Of a stretch of DNA of 64,000 bases, positions 50,835 through 59,690 are shown one piece after another. The stretch comes from RH2-MAG17b sp035945515 (lineage in GTDB: Bacteria > Acidobacteriota > Terriglobia > UBA7540). The stretch is from contig DASZAE010000032.1 in the NCBI GenBank assembly GCA_035945515.1, forward strand, positions 1-64,000, written 5' to 3'. The notes below the pieces were generated by a model. The model did no database searches. It was not told where the DNA came from and saw nothing but the letters and a program-made list of their open reading frames with translations. Numbering within the stretch: position 1 is the first letter of the stretch; each line of letters opens with the position of its first letter. A program made the position numbers and the translations under genes.

Positions 50835-51644
50835 ATGCGATATGTGAAGGGAAGCATCACGTTAAGTCCCGGTCACGATGTGCCGTTACTGCAGCAGGTG
50901 CTGCAGTGTGGGTTCGTCACCCAGGACCAACTCTGGCAGCTCATGGTATATGAGATGGTTGAAAGGCGTGGCGACGCGTTTCGTTGGCGCGTGAAGCGTC
51001 TGGTTGAGCATGGCTTCCTTCACCGCCAGCTCGTCCCTGGCAAAGGGCGCTCGTTTGTGTATTCGCTGACCGAGATCGGCGCCGCCGAACTGGCTGGTTT
51101 CGAACACTGCTGCCCTGGGACCACAGTGTTCTTCGAGCGCAAGCAGGATCACAACAGAGTTCTTCACGCGCTTGAGCTCAACGACATTCACCTCGCGCTC
51201 TGCCGCTCCGGGGCCTTGCGCCGTTGGATGTCGGAGATCGAAGTGCGCTCCCGGAACAAGTTAACCGAGTGCGGTTACGCGAAGGAGTACGACGCCATCC
51301 TAACCCTCCAAAGGGGCGAAGAAGAATTGCGTGTTGCTCTTGAATACGAGCGGCAGGCGAAGGGACAAAGTCGGTACGTCGAAATTGCCGCGGCCATAGA
51401 AAGGGAAGAGCGAGTCCACATCGTCGTCTATCTTTTCCCTGACTTCGACCTGCTGCTGTTCGTCCGGGCTTTCTTCGAGCACCTGCGCCTGCCGATTTAC
51501 TTTGGGATTTGTTCTGAATTTAAGCGTGATCTGCTGGGGACGCGCTTACTGAATCCGCAGCTCGAGTATCGTACGCTCGTCCATGCGCCCCTACCGCCTA
51601 CCTCTCCAATGACTTCCCATTGCCCTCATGGTTCTGGCCGCTAA
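50835..51644 (+). CDS. Replic_Relax-type protein (winged helix plus nuclease-like fold)
   Basis: The 269-aa protein begins with a winged helix (VPLLQQVLQCGFVTQDQLWQ, RWRVKRLVEHGFLHRQ, VYSLTEIGAAEL) and continues with a domain having E-x-E (MSEIEVRS), YDAIL and ALEYERQAKGQSRYVEI, a PD-(D/E)xK-like order of residues. This fits replication-relaxation proteins found with ICE and plasmid mobilisation genes. It may nick or bind the transfer origin, since no other relaxase is seen. The last gene of the T4SS run. Confidence 0.65.
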   Translation: MRYVKGSITLSPGHDVPLLQQVLQCGFVTQDQLWQLMVYEMVERRGDAFRWRVKRLVEHGFLHRQLVPGKGRSFVYSLTEIGAAELAGFEHCCPGTTVFFERKQDHNRVLHALELNDIHLALCRSGALRRWMSEIEVRSRNKLTECGYAKEYDAILTLQRGEEELRVALEYERQAKGQSRYVEIAAAIEREERVHIVVYLFPDFDLLLFVRAFFEHLRLPIYFGICSEFKRDLLGTRLLNPQLEYRTLVHAPLPPTSPMTSHCPHGSGR

Positions 51645-51673
51645 AGCGGGCTTTGCCCACGTATTGCCCGCTT
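51644..51673 (+). terminator. terminator-like hairpin after the T4SS operon
   Basis: AAGCGGGC (51644-51651) pairs with GCCCGCTT (51666-51673), starting at the stop codon of the last gene. A weak T-rich stretch follows only 15 nt later, so termination is plausible but not certain. Confidence 0.4.
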
Positions 51674-51984
51674 ATTGCCTGCGTTTTGGCTTACTTTCCT
51701 GCTTTGTAACAGACCTGTTTTGTGATGGTTAGCTTGTGACTACTCCCTGTTTGTGGTGTCTTTTTGGGAAAAATGACGCGGGGTGGCTTGGGCTGTGTTG
51801 CGCAGATGTGCGGAGGCGGTGATGAGATGCGCATGTTGGGTGAGGTTGCTCTGATGGTCGCGCGACGGTCATCCGGTAGGCTTGTGTTCATCATCGTAGA
51901 GATTTGCGGAGCGGCGAGTAGGGATATGCATGCGCGAAGTGTTGGTTGCTGCGGCACTTGTCAAGAATATTGTGTCTGAGAGAT
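51674..51984. other. intergenic region between the T4SS cluster and the IS256-type gene
   Basis: About 311 nt with no supported gene. It probably contains the left end of the insertion sequence, but I could not identify terminal inverted repeats by eye. Confidence 0.5.
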
Positions 51985-53210
51985 TCATTCTTCGCTCTCG
52001 AATCTGGCTTGAAAGATAGCGTTGAACTGATCGAGGGCGGTCTGGACGGAGGCGGCGACGCGGCGCCAGCGTCCGGTTTCGAGTTGGGAGACGGCCAAAC
52101 CAAGCTTGAGCTTCAAGGTGTCTTCGGAATGGAAGTAGCCGCCGCTGTTGCGCCGCATGATTTCGAGCCGGCCGTTCACGGCCTCAACGACGTTGGTGGT
52201 GGACAGCGAGCGGCGGATGCTGTCGGGGTAGTTGAGGAAAGCCAGGTAGTGATCTCGCTTTTTGCGGATCTCGCGAATGAAGCTGGGGGAGCGCGACTCA
52301 AAGTGCTGGCAAAGGTCCTCGAACTGGGCGGCAGCGACCTCGGCGTTCCAGGCTACCTTCAGGGTACGGATGCGTTGATTGAATTCGGCGGCATCGGGTT
52401 TGCTGAAGTGGCTCTTGGCGTTGCGCTGCAGGTGGACGATACAGAGCTGGACGTCGGCCTGAGGGAACAAGCCGCGGGTGATGGGCAGCAGGCCGGAGAA
52501 GTCGTCGTGGACCACCAGCAAGACGCGCCGCAGGCCGCGTTCGATCAAACCGCGGAGGACACTCTTCCACTCCTCGATGTTCTCGCGTCCGAAGCGGAGC
52601 AGGCTGGTCAGGACCCGCTTTTTTCCGTCGCGGCCCAGGCCGATGACCAGGTAAATTGCCCCGAGACGAAGGCGGTCACCCTCACGGACCTCGACGTATT
52701 TGGCATCGAGGAAGAGGGTGAGCAGATCGGGATCGAGAGGGCGAGTGTTGCGCAGTTCGAGTTCTTCGATGAAGCTGCGGGCGACCGCGTCCAGTTCCTC
52801 TTCGGAGGCGGCCAGTCCCATTTTGTGCAGCCCCGCCTTGGCCGCATTGACGGATCGGCAAGAAGCCAACAGGTTGAGTAACAGGGCTTGGGTTTCCTCG
52901 GGGTAATCGCGCTGGTAAGGGGGGGCAGGAGGCTGGGTCGAAAGGAGCCGCCGCGGGTGCGGGGCACGTCGATCTGCAAAGGGATAGAGCCCATCTTCAA
53001 GGAGCGAGCGTAGGAGCCGTTGCCCTTGTCGGTGGGCGCGCCGGTCAGGTAAGCCTGCCGTTCGGCCTGGCTGAGGCTGTTGAAGATGAGCGCCGGCAGT
53101 TCGCGCAGGCTGAAGGGGCCGAGGCCGGCGGCGAGAGCCTGGGCGATCTCGGTGGGGAAGGATTCGGACGATGGGTTCGGTGCTAGACTGGGATTCAGAT
53201 CTGTAGGCAT
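51985..53210 (-). pseudogene. IS256-family transposase, split by one frameshift
   Basis: The N-terminal part (from 53210) reads MPTDLNPSLAPN to RGGSFRPSLLPP. From 52925 the reading continues only in another frame: YQRDYPEETQALLLNLLASC, then LFLDAKYVEVREG, VHDDFSGLLPITRGL and STTNVVEAVNGRL, which hold the DDE residues of the mutator/IS256 family. The break is in a run of seven G on the plus strand (52919-52925); eight would restore the frame. Whole length would be about 408 aa, the usual size. It could be a decayed copy, a sequencing error or slippage-based expression. Confidence 0.85.
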
Positions 53211-53345
53211 CAGTTCTCTCCTTTGGTCAGGTCAGGACGGTGAAGCAGGTCCCGCCCCAGGGACGGCGATCTGTGGGGCATTTTTATTTGTAGGCGCAGG
53301 CCGGAAAGAAGCCAAGCGGTTCTGCGCCAGCCCCCCTCACAGACC

Positions 53346-54626
53346 TCAGAAGGTTTGTGCATGCCGCGGCTGAGTGCCAACGCCTTCGGGCGGCAGACGG
53401 TAGACCTCCAGAATCCCCTCCTGATCTATTAGCGCCATGAGCGAACCATCCGGTGAGAGCGCAAGCCCAGAGATAGACTTAATACCCTGCTTCTTCGCAT
53501 CCAGTGCATAAACCCATTGGCGACTCGGAAGATCGTAGACCATGATTCTGTCCAGCGAGTAATGAGGGGCGGTGTCGAAAAACGCGCTGCCGCCTTTTCC
53601 CTTGTCCACGGCGACGGCGAATCTTCGGCCATCCGCTGCACGAGCCGTCATCCGCACGTATTGCTTCTCCGGGAGATTGTGCTCAAAAATCAATTGCCCA
53701 TTCGTAAGCATTAGGCGTATGGCACTTTGTTCTTGGGAACGTAGTACCGATGGGTTGAAGAACGCGTCGTTACCGACAAAAATACCATAACCACAATGGG
53801 GATCAGGCTGATGACAGATCACGCCCCAAGGACCACCCGGTTTCCCAATTTCGGGCGACCCGGTTGTGTCCGTTGTCAGCGCCATGCCATCATCCGAAAT
53901 ATTCTCTGAATGCGTGCTGCTATTGCCCCTCAAGGCCCACGTACTAAGAACCTGTAATCTCTCTGTATCTACCAACAGGCGTCGGCTTTCCGCATTGCTA
54001 ACATCAAAGCCGCCTGCTTTCGGATCGTAATCTATGAGGAGGTAGTTGCCCGTGGGGGATGCCGAGGGCATTAGGGAACCCTTTATAGCCTCGCGACCAA
54101 CCGGCAAGCCAAGAGTCTTGAGCAGCCTGAAGTCCGCTGAGTACAACATCAACTCATCCGGCGTGATGACGACGAAGTTTCCACGAGGCGTCGGCAAGAG
54201 TCGTGACCTTGAAGAGGCGGTAGGCCATTCGCGCACGGTATGCGGCTTGCTCGCCCCCACCTTGATAAACAATCCATTGAGTCTTAAAGGCAATGCGGCA
54301 TTTGCTTCGCCTTGGATCGCAAGCGAGCTGGCCGCGGCTCGCGCGATAAATGTTACAGTAAGTTCGTTGTTGGTCCGAAAGCATAGCGGCCCGATAGATG
54401 GCAATGCGTATCCCAACCCCTCGGAAAAACCAGGCGGGGGACTATACCCAAAACCACGGACATCCAATTTCCAGACGGGAGGCGCCGCCGTCAAGGTGGC
54501 CGCTACATTAAGGCCACGGGCGGGGGATGACGGTGTACCAGAAATTGTCCAGCACAACGTCAACGCCAAAGTGCAGCAGCGTGCCGCCCGCCAACTGTGT
54601 GAGCGGCGCGGGTCTGGCGTAGCCAT
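53346..54626 (-). CDS. secreted beta-propeller-like protein
   Basis: The 426-aa protein has a signal-like N-terminus (about 8-35) and a repetitive beta structure of WD40/YncE-like blades: LRLNGLFIKVGASKPH, PTPRGNFVVITPDELMLYS, PSASPTGNYLLIDYD, GLALSPDGSLMALIDQEG. Start at the ATG 54626 has no Shine-Dalgarno; a GTG at 54659 is possible. It follows an RHS C-terminal module and a small secreted protein on the same strand with short spacing, so it may be part of that unit. Function unknown. Confidence 0.7.
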   Translation of the reverse strand: MATPDPRRSHSWRAARCCTLALTLCWTISGTPSSPARGLNVAATLTAAPPVWKLDVRGFGYSPPPGFSEGLGYALPSIGPLCFRTNNELTVTFIARAAASSLAIQGEANAALPLRLNGLFIKVGASKPHTVREWPTASSRSRLLPTPRGNFVVITPDELMLYSADFRLLKTLGLPVGREAIKGSLMPSASPTGNYLLIDYDPKAGGFDVSNAESRRLLVDTERLQVLSTWALRGNSSTHSENISDDGMALTTDTTGSPEIGKPGGPWGVICHQPDPHCGYGIFVGNDAFFNPSVLRSQEQSAIRLMLTNGQLIFEHNLPEKQYVRMTARAADGRRFAVAVDKGKGGSAFFDTAPHYSLDRIMVYDLPSRQWVYALDAKKQGIKSISGLALSPDGSLMALIDQEGILEVYRLPPEGVGTQPRHAQTF

Positions 54627-54637
54627 GTCGTCATACG

Positions 54638-55078
54638 TCAATTTTGAAGATCCCACCACCTGAGCCGCCGAACGAAAACGATAATCTCTCCAGGTTTCGC
54701 TTCAAGCCTGATATTCCGTTTTCCCTTGGGATCGCAAACATTGTCTGCCACAACCCCGTTGTGGATTACCAATTTTGTCCGCAGAAGGCCGTGGGAGCAA
54801 CTACGAATTCGGTCGACTTCGTCATATACGAGAAGTTGATCTGGTAAGGGAGGATTCAAATGGAACACCGCAGTTCCGTACTCTCCCGTGCGTTCCTCGA
54901 GATACGGCGCACCATGCGGCCGCGGGTCTCCGAGATAGAGCCACACGCGCACGTTGCGCACTCCTCTCCCGGAGGCGATATCAATCAACCGTACAGAGAC
55001 CACCTTAGAGGGAGCGGCAGGTGTTCGCACGAAAGGGGCTAGCGTGATGAATAGTGCAACGAAGAACGGTCGGGTCAT
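54638..55078 (-). CDS. small secreted protein coupled to an RHS module
   Basis: The 146-aa protein has a signal peptide (TRPFFVALFITLAPFVRTPA) and a carboxypeptidase-regulatory-like beta fold (VVSVRLIDIASGRGVRNVRVWL, GTAVFHLNPPLPDQLLVYD). The ATG at 55078 overlaps the stop of the upstream RHS module (ATGA at 55075-55078), so expression is coupled. It is a candidate periplasmic immunity or accessory protein. Confidence 0.6.
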   Translation of the reverse strand: MTRPFFVALFITLAPFVRTPAAPSKVVSVRLIDIASGRGVRNVRVWLYLGDPRPHGAPYLEERTGEYGTAVFHLNPPLPDQLLVYDEVDRIRSCSHGLLRTKLVIHNGVVADNVCDPKGKRNIRLEAKPGEIIVFVRRLRWWDLQN

Positions 55079-56040
55079 TGACACCCCCCGACGAATGAGC
55101 ACGTGATTGGGACTGGCGGTGACTTGAACACGCCAAGGGGAACCTGAATGAGTTCGTGCAACGGATCAAGCGGGCCGAAATCGTCATAGTGATCCTGTAT
55201 GCCGTTCGGGTCAGCTACGACGTGGCCTTCCCCAAATCCAAAAAGCCCTAGCAAACCGATATACCAAGAAGGATTCCCGTTGTGGAATGAATCCAGCGGG
55301 TCTTGGTACCCGTTGCTTTCGAGTTCGGCGACATTGGCGAGATTACCGGGAAGCTGGACGTTGATTGTTACTCCGGTCCTTGAAATCAGCACACTATCAT
55401 TTATGCCGCTGCACGCAGTAGTCGCATATTTACATGCAAGGAGGTACGCTCGATAAGCTTGATTCTGAGTCAGGGCGGCGAGGTTGGTTCGCCAATTGAA
55501 GTACGCATCAAGGCTCGGAAAGAATTGGTTGTATGAGCGGCCATAAAGTGATCCTTGAACCTGCCATCCAAAATTCGAGGCATAGCTCGCCTCGCCCTCG
55601 GCGATGTCAGGGGACAGAGGGTCACCGTTGGCGTCGATCGTGACGGGACCCGGCCCGGTTGGATCATTCGACGTACCGTCACATTCCCCTGATCCACTCG
55701 GGCCGGCGGGGCCGTTGCCCTGCCAAGCCATCTCGCTCGAGTACACGGCTGGACATGGCGTCAGCCCGTTGGGGTCGGTGAGCGTGGTGGGCCTATCGAA
55801 GGTGAAAGCGTAGGCATTCCATGATTGCGGATTCGAGGGATCGACGGCGCTCAGCCGCGCTGGGTCCGGCGTCAGCCAGCGATTGATGCTGGAAGAGTAC
55901 GTGCGCAGCATGGCCTGATCAAGACCCGTCACCAGATCGCGCGTGAGCCCGGCGAACTTATAGTCGTTCATCGTCATCTGCGGACTGACTTCGTTTCCAA
56001 ACGGAGCGTACATGGCCTGCCACACCGGATAGCCATTCAC
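55075..56040 (-). CDS. orphan RHS C-terminal module
   Basis: The 321-aa frame begins (GTG at 56040) inside the RHS core (GYPVWQAMYAPFGNEVSPQ, FAGLTRDLVTGLDQAML, RTYSSSINRWLTPDPARL) and then carries a unique tip of about 220 residues (SYASNFGWQVQGSLYGRSYNQ to SFVGGCQ). The N-terminal RHS repeats are missing, so it is probably a displaced cassette rather than a functional toxin. It shares an 84-nt segment (55875-55958) nearly identical to the full RHS gene. The tip is not recognised. Confidence 0.75.
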   Translation of the reverse strand: MNGYPVWQAMYAPFGNEVSPQMTMNDYKFAGLTRDLVTGLDQAMLRTYSSSINRWLTPDPARLSAVDPSNPQSWNAYAFTFDRPTTLTDPNGLTPCPAVYSSEMAWQGNGPAGPSGSGECDGTSNDPTGPGPVTIDANGDPLSPDIAEGEASYASNFGWQVQGSLYGRSYNQFFPSLDAYFNWRTNLAALTQNQAYRAYLLACKYATTACSGINDSVLISRTGVTINVQLPGNLANVAELESNGYQDPLDSFHNGNPSWYIGLLGLFGFGEGHVVADPNGIQDHYDDFGPLDPLHELIQVPLGVFKSPPVPITCSFVGGCQ

Positions 56041-56074
56041 TATTTGGCGTTGGTGTTTGAGATTATGGCAAAGG

Positions 56075-56353
56075 CTACCCCGCTTTTGTTCTTCGATCCG
56101 ACCGTTGGGTTTGACTGTTGGCGCCCTTTGCGGATGAAGACTGCCAAAACGGGCGAATCATCACGAACCAGAACACAACAGTAAAAAAAAGCGTCCATCC
56201 AATGTTGATACAGACCTGAATCAGGGCTTCACTCCAGTTTGAAGGGAAGCCTCTGCCAGTGATGCCCGTCCAATCAATCAATGACAGCGAGCAAAAACCA
56301 AGCACCACGATGAAAATGAGTTTTTTTCTTAGCGAACTCCGTATTTCTGACAT
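56075..56353 (-). CDS. small two-TM protein, candidate immunity gene
   Basis: The 92-aa product has a basic N-terminus (SEIRSSLRKK), TM1 (LIFIVVLGFCSLSLIDW), TM2 (ICINIGWTLFFTVVFWFVMI, approximate) and a hydrophilic tail. It lies between two RHS C-terminal modules, directly downstream of the one at 56557-57507. Start could also be 56380. Membrane immunity proteins are common for pore-forming or envelope-targeting toxins; here this is inference from position. Confidence 0.45.
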   Translation of the reverse strand: MSEIRSSLRKKLIFIVVLGFCSLSLIDWTGITGRGFPSNWSEALIQVCINIGWTLFFTVVFWFVMIRPFWQSSSAKGANSQTQRSDRRTKAG

Positions 56354-56397
56354 TCGCGCATCTCCACTGCGAGCCACCATTGAAATAGCTTCTCAAT

Positions 56398-56441
56398 TCA
56401 TTCGTCAACGCACGCGCCGCATACGAAAGGCACCCAATCAC
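56398..56441. repeat. 44-bp direct repeat at a module junction, copy 1
   Basis: TCATTCGTCAAC, then CACGCGCCGCATACGAAAGG, then CACCCAA. It matches 57464-57507 at all but a few positions. The second copy is fused to an RHS core segment, marking a recombination boundary. Confidence 0.8.
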
Positions 56442-56556
56442 TTCTTATAAACCCGAAGGGTCTCACTCGCTTAAGACGTAAAGAGAGCCTCATTTGAGCA
56501 ATAGACCGCCGGTAAATAAATATGCAACGAATATGATAGCTAACTGATTGTGCTCG

Positions 56557-57507
56557 TTAATACACGCCTAGAGCGGCACAACCTATCGAAGCGGCAGTGC
56601 CGTAAAGTACTCCACCTCCAGCGCCAACGGTACCTTCAGTTACGCCCCCAAGGATCGCTCCAAGTACTCCGCCGACAGGTGTGCCGAAAATCGTACCCGT
56701 CAACCCACCCGATATGACCCCGAATACGATTCCTTTGACCCCACCCTCGAACATCCAGTTCTTAGCATTATCAGCGGGTGAACGTCCACATAGATACCAT
56801 TCGGCTATTTTCTTGAGCCGCTGCGCATTTTTGTTTTCGCTATTACGTGGGGCAATCGCACGCCGACTAACAGGCACTTGAGAAGTGAAGTTGGCGGTCG
56901 TCGGGCTGGTGGCCGTAAACTGTACGCCGGGAAAACTGAAATTTAGCAGGCCGTTGCTGTAAATGGGGCTGTAAGAAATGCCCATGACATTCCCACTTAG
57001 GTCCATGGTCGCCGTGGTTTCGGTGCCGATTTGCAGCGCATTAGCATACTCAAACGCGCTGCTCCCAGGCGAAGAGACGAGTTGAGCATTCGTCCCCGCG
57101 AGCGCATCAGGCAGCGCGAACCCGGCCTGTAACGCCCCAGCCGCGATGCTGCCAGGCACGTCCACGCCGTCGAGTGTATAACTCACAGGCGCTCCGTTGT
57201 ACGTTGGATTGTCCGCGCATGGCAGTGGACCAGCACCCTGATATCCGCCGCTGATATTGCAATCGTCGAGCCCCGAGGGGTCGGCAAATGTCGTGGGATT
57301 ATTTCCGGCATACGCGTAGGCATTCCATGATTGTGGATTCGAGGGATCGACGGCGCTCAGCCGCGCCGGGTCGGGCGTGAGCCAGCGATTGATGCTGGAA
57401 GAATACGTCCGCAGCATGGCCTGATCGAGACCCGTCACCGGATCGCGCGTCAGCCCGGCGAACTCATTCGTCAACCCACGCGCCGCATACGAAAGGCACC
57501 CAACCAC
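56557..57507 (-). CDS. orphan RHS C-terminal module with glycine-zipper-like tip
   Basis: The 316-aa frame has a short RHS core (FAGLTRDPVTGLDQAML, RTYSSSINRWLTPDPARL, NPQSWNAYAYAGNNP), then a unique region and a C-terminal Gly-rich hydrophobic stretch (GIVFGVISGGLTGTIFG, GGVLGAILGGVTEG, GAGGGVLYGTAAS) that could insert in membranes. The first 14 residues come from a 44-bp repeat, not RHS, so the start is the product of recombination. Likely a silent cassette; the tip could be a pore-forming toxin. Confidence 0.7.
   Translation of the reverse strand: MVGCLSYAARGLTNEFAGLTRDPVTGLDQAMLRTYSSSINRWLTPDPARLSAVDPSNPQSWNAYAYAGNNPTTFADPSGLDDCNISGGYQGAGPLPCADNPTYNGAPVSYTLDGVDVPGSIAAGALQAGFALPDALAGTNAQLVSSPGSSAFEYANALQIGTETTATMDLSGNVMGISYSPIYSNGLLNFSFPGVQFTATSPTTANFTSQVPVSRRAIAPRNSENKNAQRLKKIAEWYLCGRSPADNAKNWMFEGGVKGIVFGVISGGLTGTIFGTPVGGVLGAILGGVTEGTVGAGGGVLYGTAASIGCAALGVY
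57381..57464. repeat. 84-bp RHS-core repeat, shared by three modules
   Basis: This 84-nt stretch is identical to 60441-60524 within the full RHS gene and nearly identical to 55875-55958. It encodes INRWL and the upstream LDQAMLRTYSSS core. Such DNA identity is what RHS cassette exchange would use. Confidence 0.85.
57464..57507. repeat. 44-bp direct repeat at a module junction, copy 2
   Basis: Matches 56398-56441. It abuts the RHS-core repeat at 57381-57464. Confidence 0.8.
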
Positions 57508-57610
57508 TCCCTAAAAGCCGAAGGGTTTCGCGCGCGCCGCGAACCAGAGAAAGGGGTTACAAAAACTTCTTGACCTACGCCGCCCCCTTTCATAGATGCG
57601 CCGCCCGCGG

Positions 57611-58249
57611 TCACCAGTCTTGCCTCTCAAGATCGAAGTGATATTGGGATAGCACAGCGTTTCGGCTGAGCACGTGGATTACCCTGCCCTCGGTAGCATC
57701 CATCACATAGGCGCGGTACAATTCGACGGCTGGCTGCCATGAGGGAAGCGGCCTGATGTGCCGGAAGATCACCGCATTCAGCCCTACCAGGAGAGAGCCG
57801 TTGGGGAGCCAGCGCAGCGCCTTAGCGTAGATCTTGTCTATGTCGTACTTCCCTCCTAGCGAAGAGCGGAGGCTTCCCTCCAGGGATGGGGTCAGTGGTA
57901 CCAGGCGGAATGAATCTCCGGATTTCTGGCCTGCGAAAATGAAGTAGTGGTCCGCAAAACGAGCGTCTGTTACCGAAAATGCTAAGCTGTCTCGCCGCCA
58001 TAGAACCTCGCAAGAGCGCATAATCGGCAGGAGTCGGGTAGTTAAGCTCCCGCCGGATGATTTCACCACCAGCCAGGGATCCGCCTCACCAGAAACGACC
58101 TGCAGGGTCCACCTCCCGTCAGGAGATCTTACTACCGGTCGGTCCTGCGCATCCAGTACAATAGGGCGGGGCAAACTCAGAGCCTCGGCTCCTGGGCCAA
58201 GGTCAAGCGCCGCTCCAATAATCAGGGCCAAACAGACGATTACTTTCAT
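57611..58249 (-). CDS. secreted beta-rich protein coupled to an RHS module
   Basis: The 212-aa protein has a signal peptide (about 1-23, ending GAEA) and beta-blade-like segments (VVRSPDGRWTLQVVSG, ALRWLPNGSLLVGLNAVIF). Its ATG shares one base with the stop of the RHS module at 58249-59037 (TGATG), which implies translational coupling. A periplasmic partner, immunity or accessory role is likely. Confidence 0.6.
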   Translation of the reverse strand: MKVIVCLALIIGAALDLGPGAEALSLPRPIVLDAQDRPVVRSPDGRWTLQVVSGEADPWLVVKSSGGSLTTRLLPIMRSCEVLWRRDSLAFSVTDARFADHYFIFAGQKSGDSFRLVPLTPSLEGSLRSSLGGKYDIDKIYAKALRWLPNGSLLVGLNAVIFRHIRPLPSWQPAVELYRAYVMDATEGRVIHVLSRNAVLSQYHFDLERQDW

Positions 58250-59037
58250 CAGAACTCCGTGTATCCAGCAGGGCAGGAAAAATTCGGGCTATCGACAGCG
58301 ATGTAGGCTGCTGTCGATTGGCGACCAAACTGTTTCGCTTGCTGGGTTGTCGGCAACCCACGAAGCGTTCCATACACGTCGAACTGGAATGGTACATTGT
58401 TAAGTACGTTCGGGTCACCGATGTCCGTAACCCTGTAAGGAGGGCCAGGGAACCCATTTAGCTTGAGGTTTTGCGGAGCGATGGCTGTGATTTTCGAATA
58501 CGCTATAGTGGCCGCGGTGGTGCCTTTGACTCCGACCGTAAGACCGAAGATACTGGGGTTGATCGCAACACCTCCGGCTTGGTGGCCGAATATCGCTGGG
58601 CTTAGGGATCCGGGTAGATAAGCTTGATTGGGGCCGACCGCAGTGAAAACGGAAGGCCCGCCGCAGACCGTTGTGCCAGAGTTGTTGGTGCCTCCTGCCC
58701 ACCGTGGCGGCACGGGTTGGGGCGCGGGCGAGGCGCCGCCTCCTGCCGGATACCCAGTAGGCGGTGGGATGCAACCTTCGGTACCATCCGCTATGCAATC
58801 TGCCGTCCCGCCCACAGACAAGCATCCTACGAAGTAAGTGAACGATCCCTGCGATTGGCCATTCACGCTTGCGGTCACCGTATCGAACAGGCAGTTCCCA
58901 AGTGCCCATGGATAAAGACCGAATGGGTCCGAGTTCGTCGCAGGGTTATAGAAGGCGTAGGCGTAGCGATTCAGAGTTTGCGGGTTGGTGATATCCCCGC
59001 CCAGCAGGTCCGGCGTTGGGTCACTAGTTATTTCCAT
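58249..59037 (-). CDS. orphan RHS C-terminal module
   Basis: The 262-aa product begins close to the end of an RHS core (PDLLGGDITNPQTLNRYAYAF, then NPATNSDPFGL) and continues in a unique tip of about 220 residues with several Cys (GTADCIADGTEGCIPPPTG). The RHS barrel is absent. The segment at 58940-59010 resembles 60385-60440 of the full gene. Start ATG at 59037 overlaps the preceding gene by 10 nt, so the genes are packed as one transcript. Tip not recognised. Confidence 0.65.
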   Translation of the reverse strand: MEITSDPTPDLLGGDITNPQTLNRYAYAFYNPATNSDPFGLYPWALGNCLFDTVTASVNGQSQGSFTYFVGCLSVGGTADCIADGTEGCIPPPTGYPAGGGASPAPQPVPPRWAGGTNNSGTTVCGGPSVFTAVGPNQAYLPGSLSPAIFGHQAGGVAINPSIFGLTVGVKGTTAATIAYSKITAIAPQNLKLNGFPGPPYRVTDIGDPNVLNNVPFQFDVYGTLRGLPTTQQAKQFGRQSTAAYIAVDSPNFSCPAGYTEF

Positions 59038-59690
59038 GATGACGGAGGCAATTTCTGAAGCGCGTCGTAACGCTGATCAAACGGCACCGTCGCAGCGAGC
59101 CTATACTTTTTCCCGGTCCAGGTCCAAATTTCCGTACTTTTCGGGACGGTCGTTCCATTTGGCTGGGGCACTCTGCCAACGTTTAGCAGAATTGCGCCCC
59201 ACGGGAATTCCGGCTGGACGCGGGAGGCGCGATCGAAGATGAGCGAGACCGTTTCACCTTCGATACGGAAGGCCCTGACCCAGACAGCACTCCCGCTCTC
59301 CCAGACAGTTATCAGTAAAGAATCGTTTGCCTCTGGAGGGAACATATATCGCAGCCACTCGCACGACGGATAATCAAGCAGTCTCGTCAAATGTCCTGAC
59401 GAGCTGATGGCGAAGATCAGGTGAGTGGGGCACGAGTGGACAGCGTAAGGGTTCTCCGTCGCCTTTATCCAGTAGCTGACATCTGCATTATCAGTTTTAA
59501 GCCTCAAGGATGCCACGGTCGGCGGAACGTATCCCGGAGGCGGGGACGCCGGTTTGAGCCTGTGGAAGGGGCGGTGACTGCCCATCTCCGATTGACCCCG
59601 TACGGCAGAGGCAGCCATGCCCAGAGCAAGTGCGGTCATCGCGCAGGTAGAGATACGGAATGCCGTCCTCCATCTCTTCTTATCGAACAT
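59028..59690 (-). CDS. secreted protein overlapping the RHS-SLT gene, candidate periplasmic immunity
   Basis: The 220-aa protein has a signal peptide (FRISTCAMTALALGMAASAVRG) and a beta-rich body (DVSYWIKATENPYAVHSC, HLIFAISSSGHLTRLLDYPS, WVRAFRIEGETVSLIFDR). Its ATG overlaps the 3' end of the RHS gene whose tip is an SLT peptidoglycan hydrolase. A secreted protein directly after a periplasm-acting toxin domain is the expected position for a cognate inhibitor. No homology supports this beyond position and secretion. Confidence 0.6.
   Translation of the reverse strand: MFDKKRWRTAFRISTCAMTALALGMAASAVRGQSEMGSHRPFHRLKPASPPPGYVPPTVASLRLKTDNADVSYWIKATENPYAVHSCPTHLIFAISSSGHLTRLLDYPSCEWLRYMFPPEANDSLLITVWESGSAVWVRAFRIEGETVSLIFDRASRVQPEFPWGAILLNVGRVPQPNGTTVPKSTEIWTWTGKKYRLAATVPFDQRYDALQKLPPSSWK

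Noticed and set aside
51946..52881. 311-aa plus-strand frame
   Set aside because: Antisense to the IS256 transposase with its DDE motifs; the translation is acidic and has no domain.
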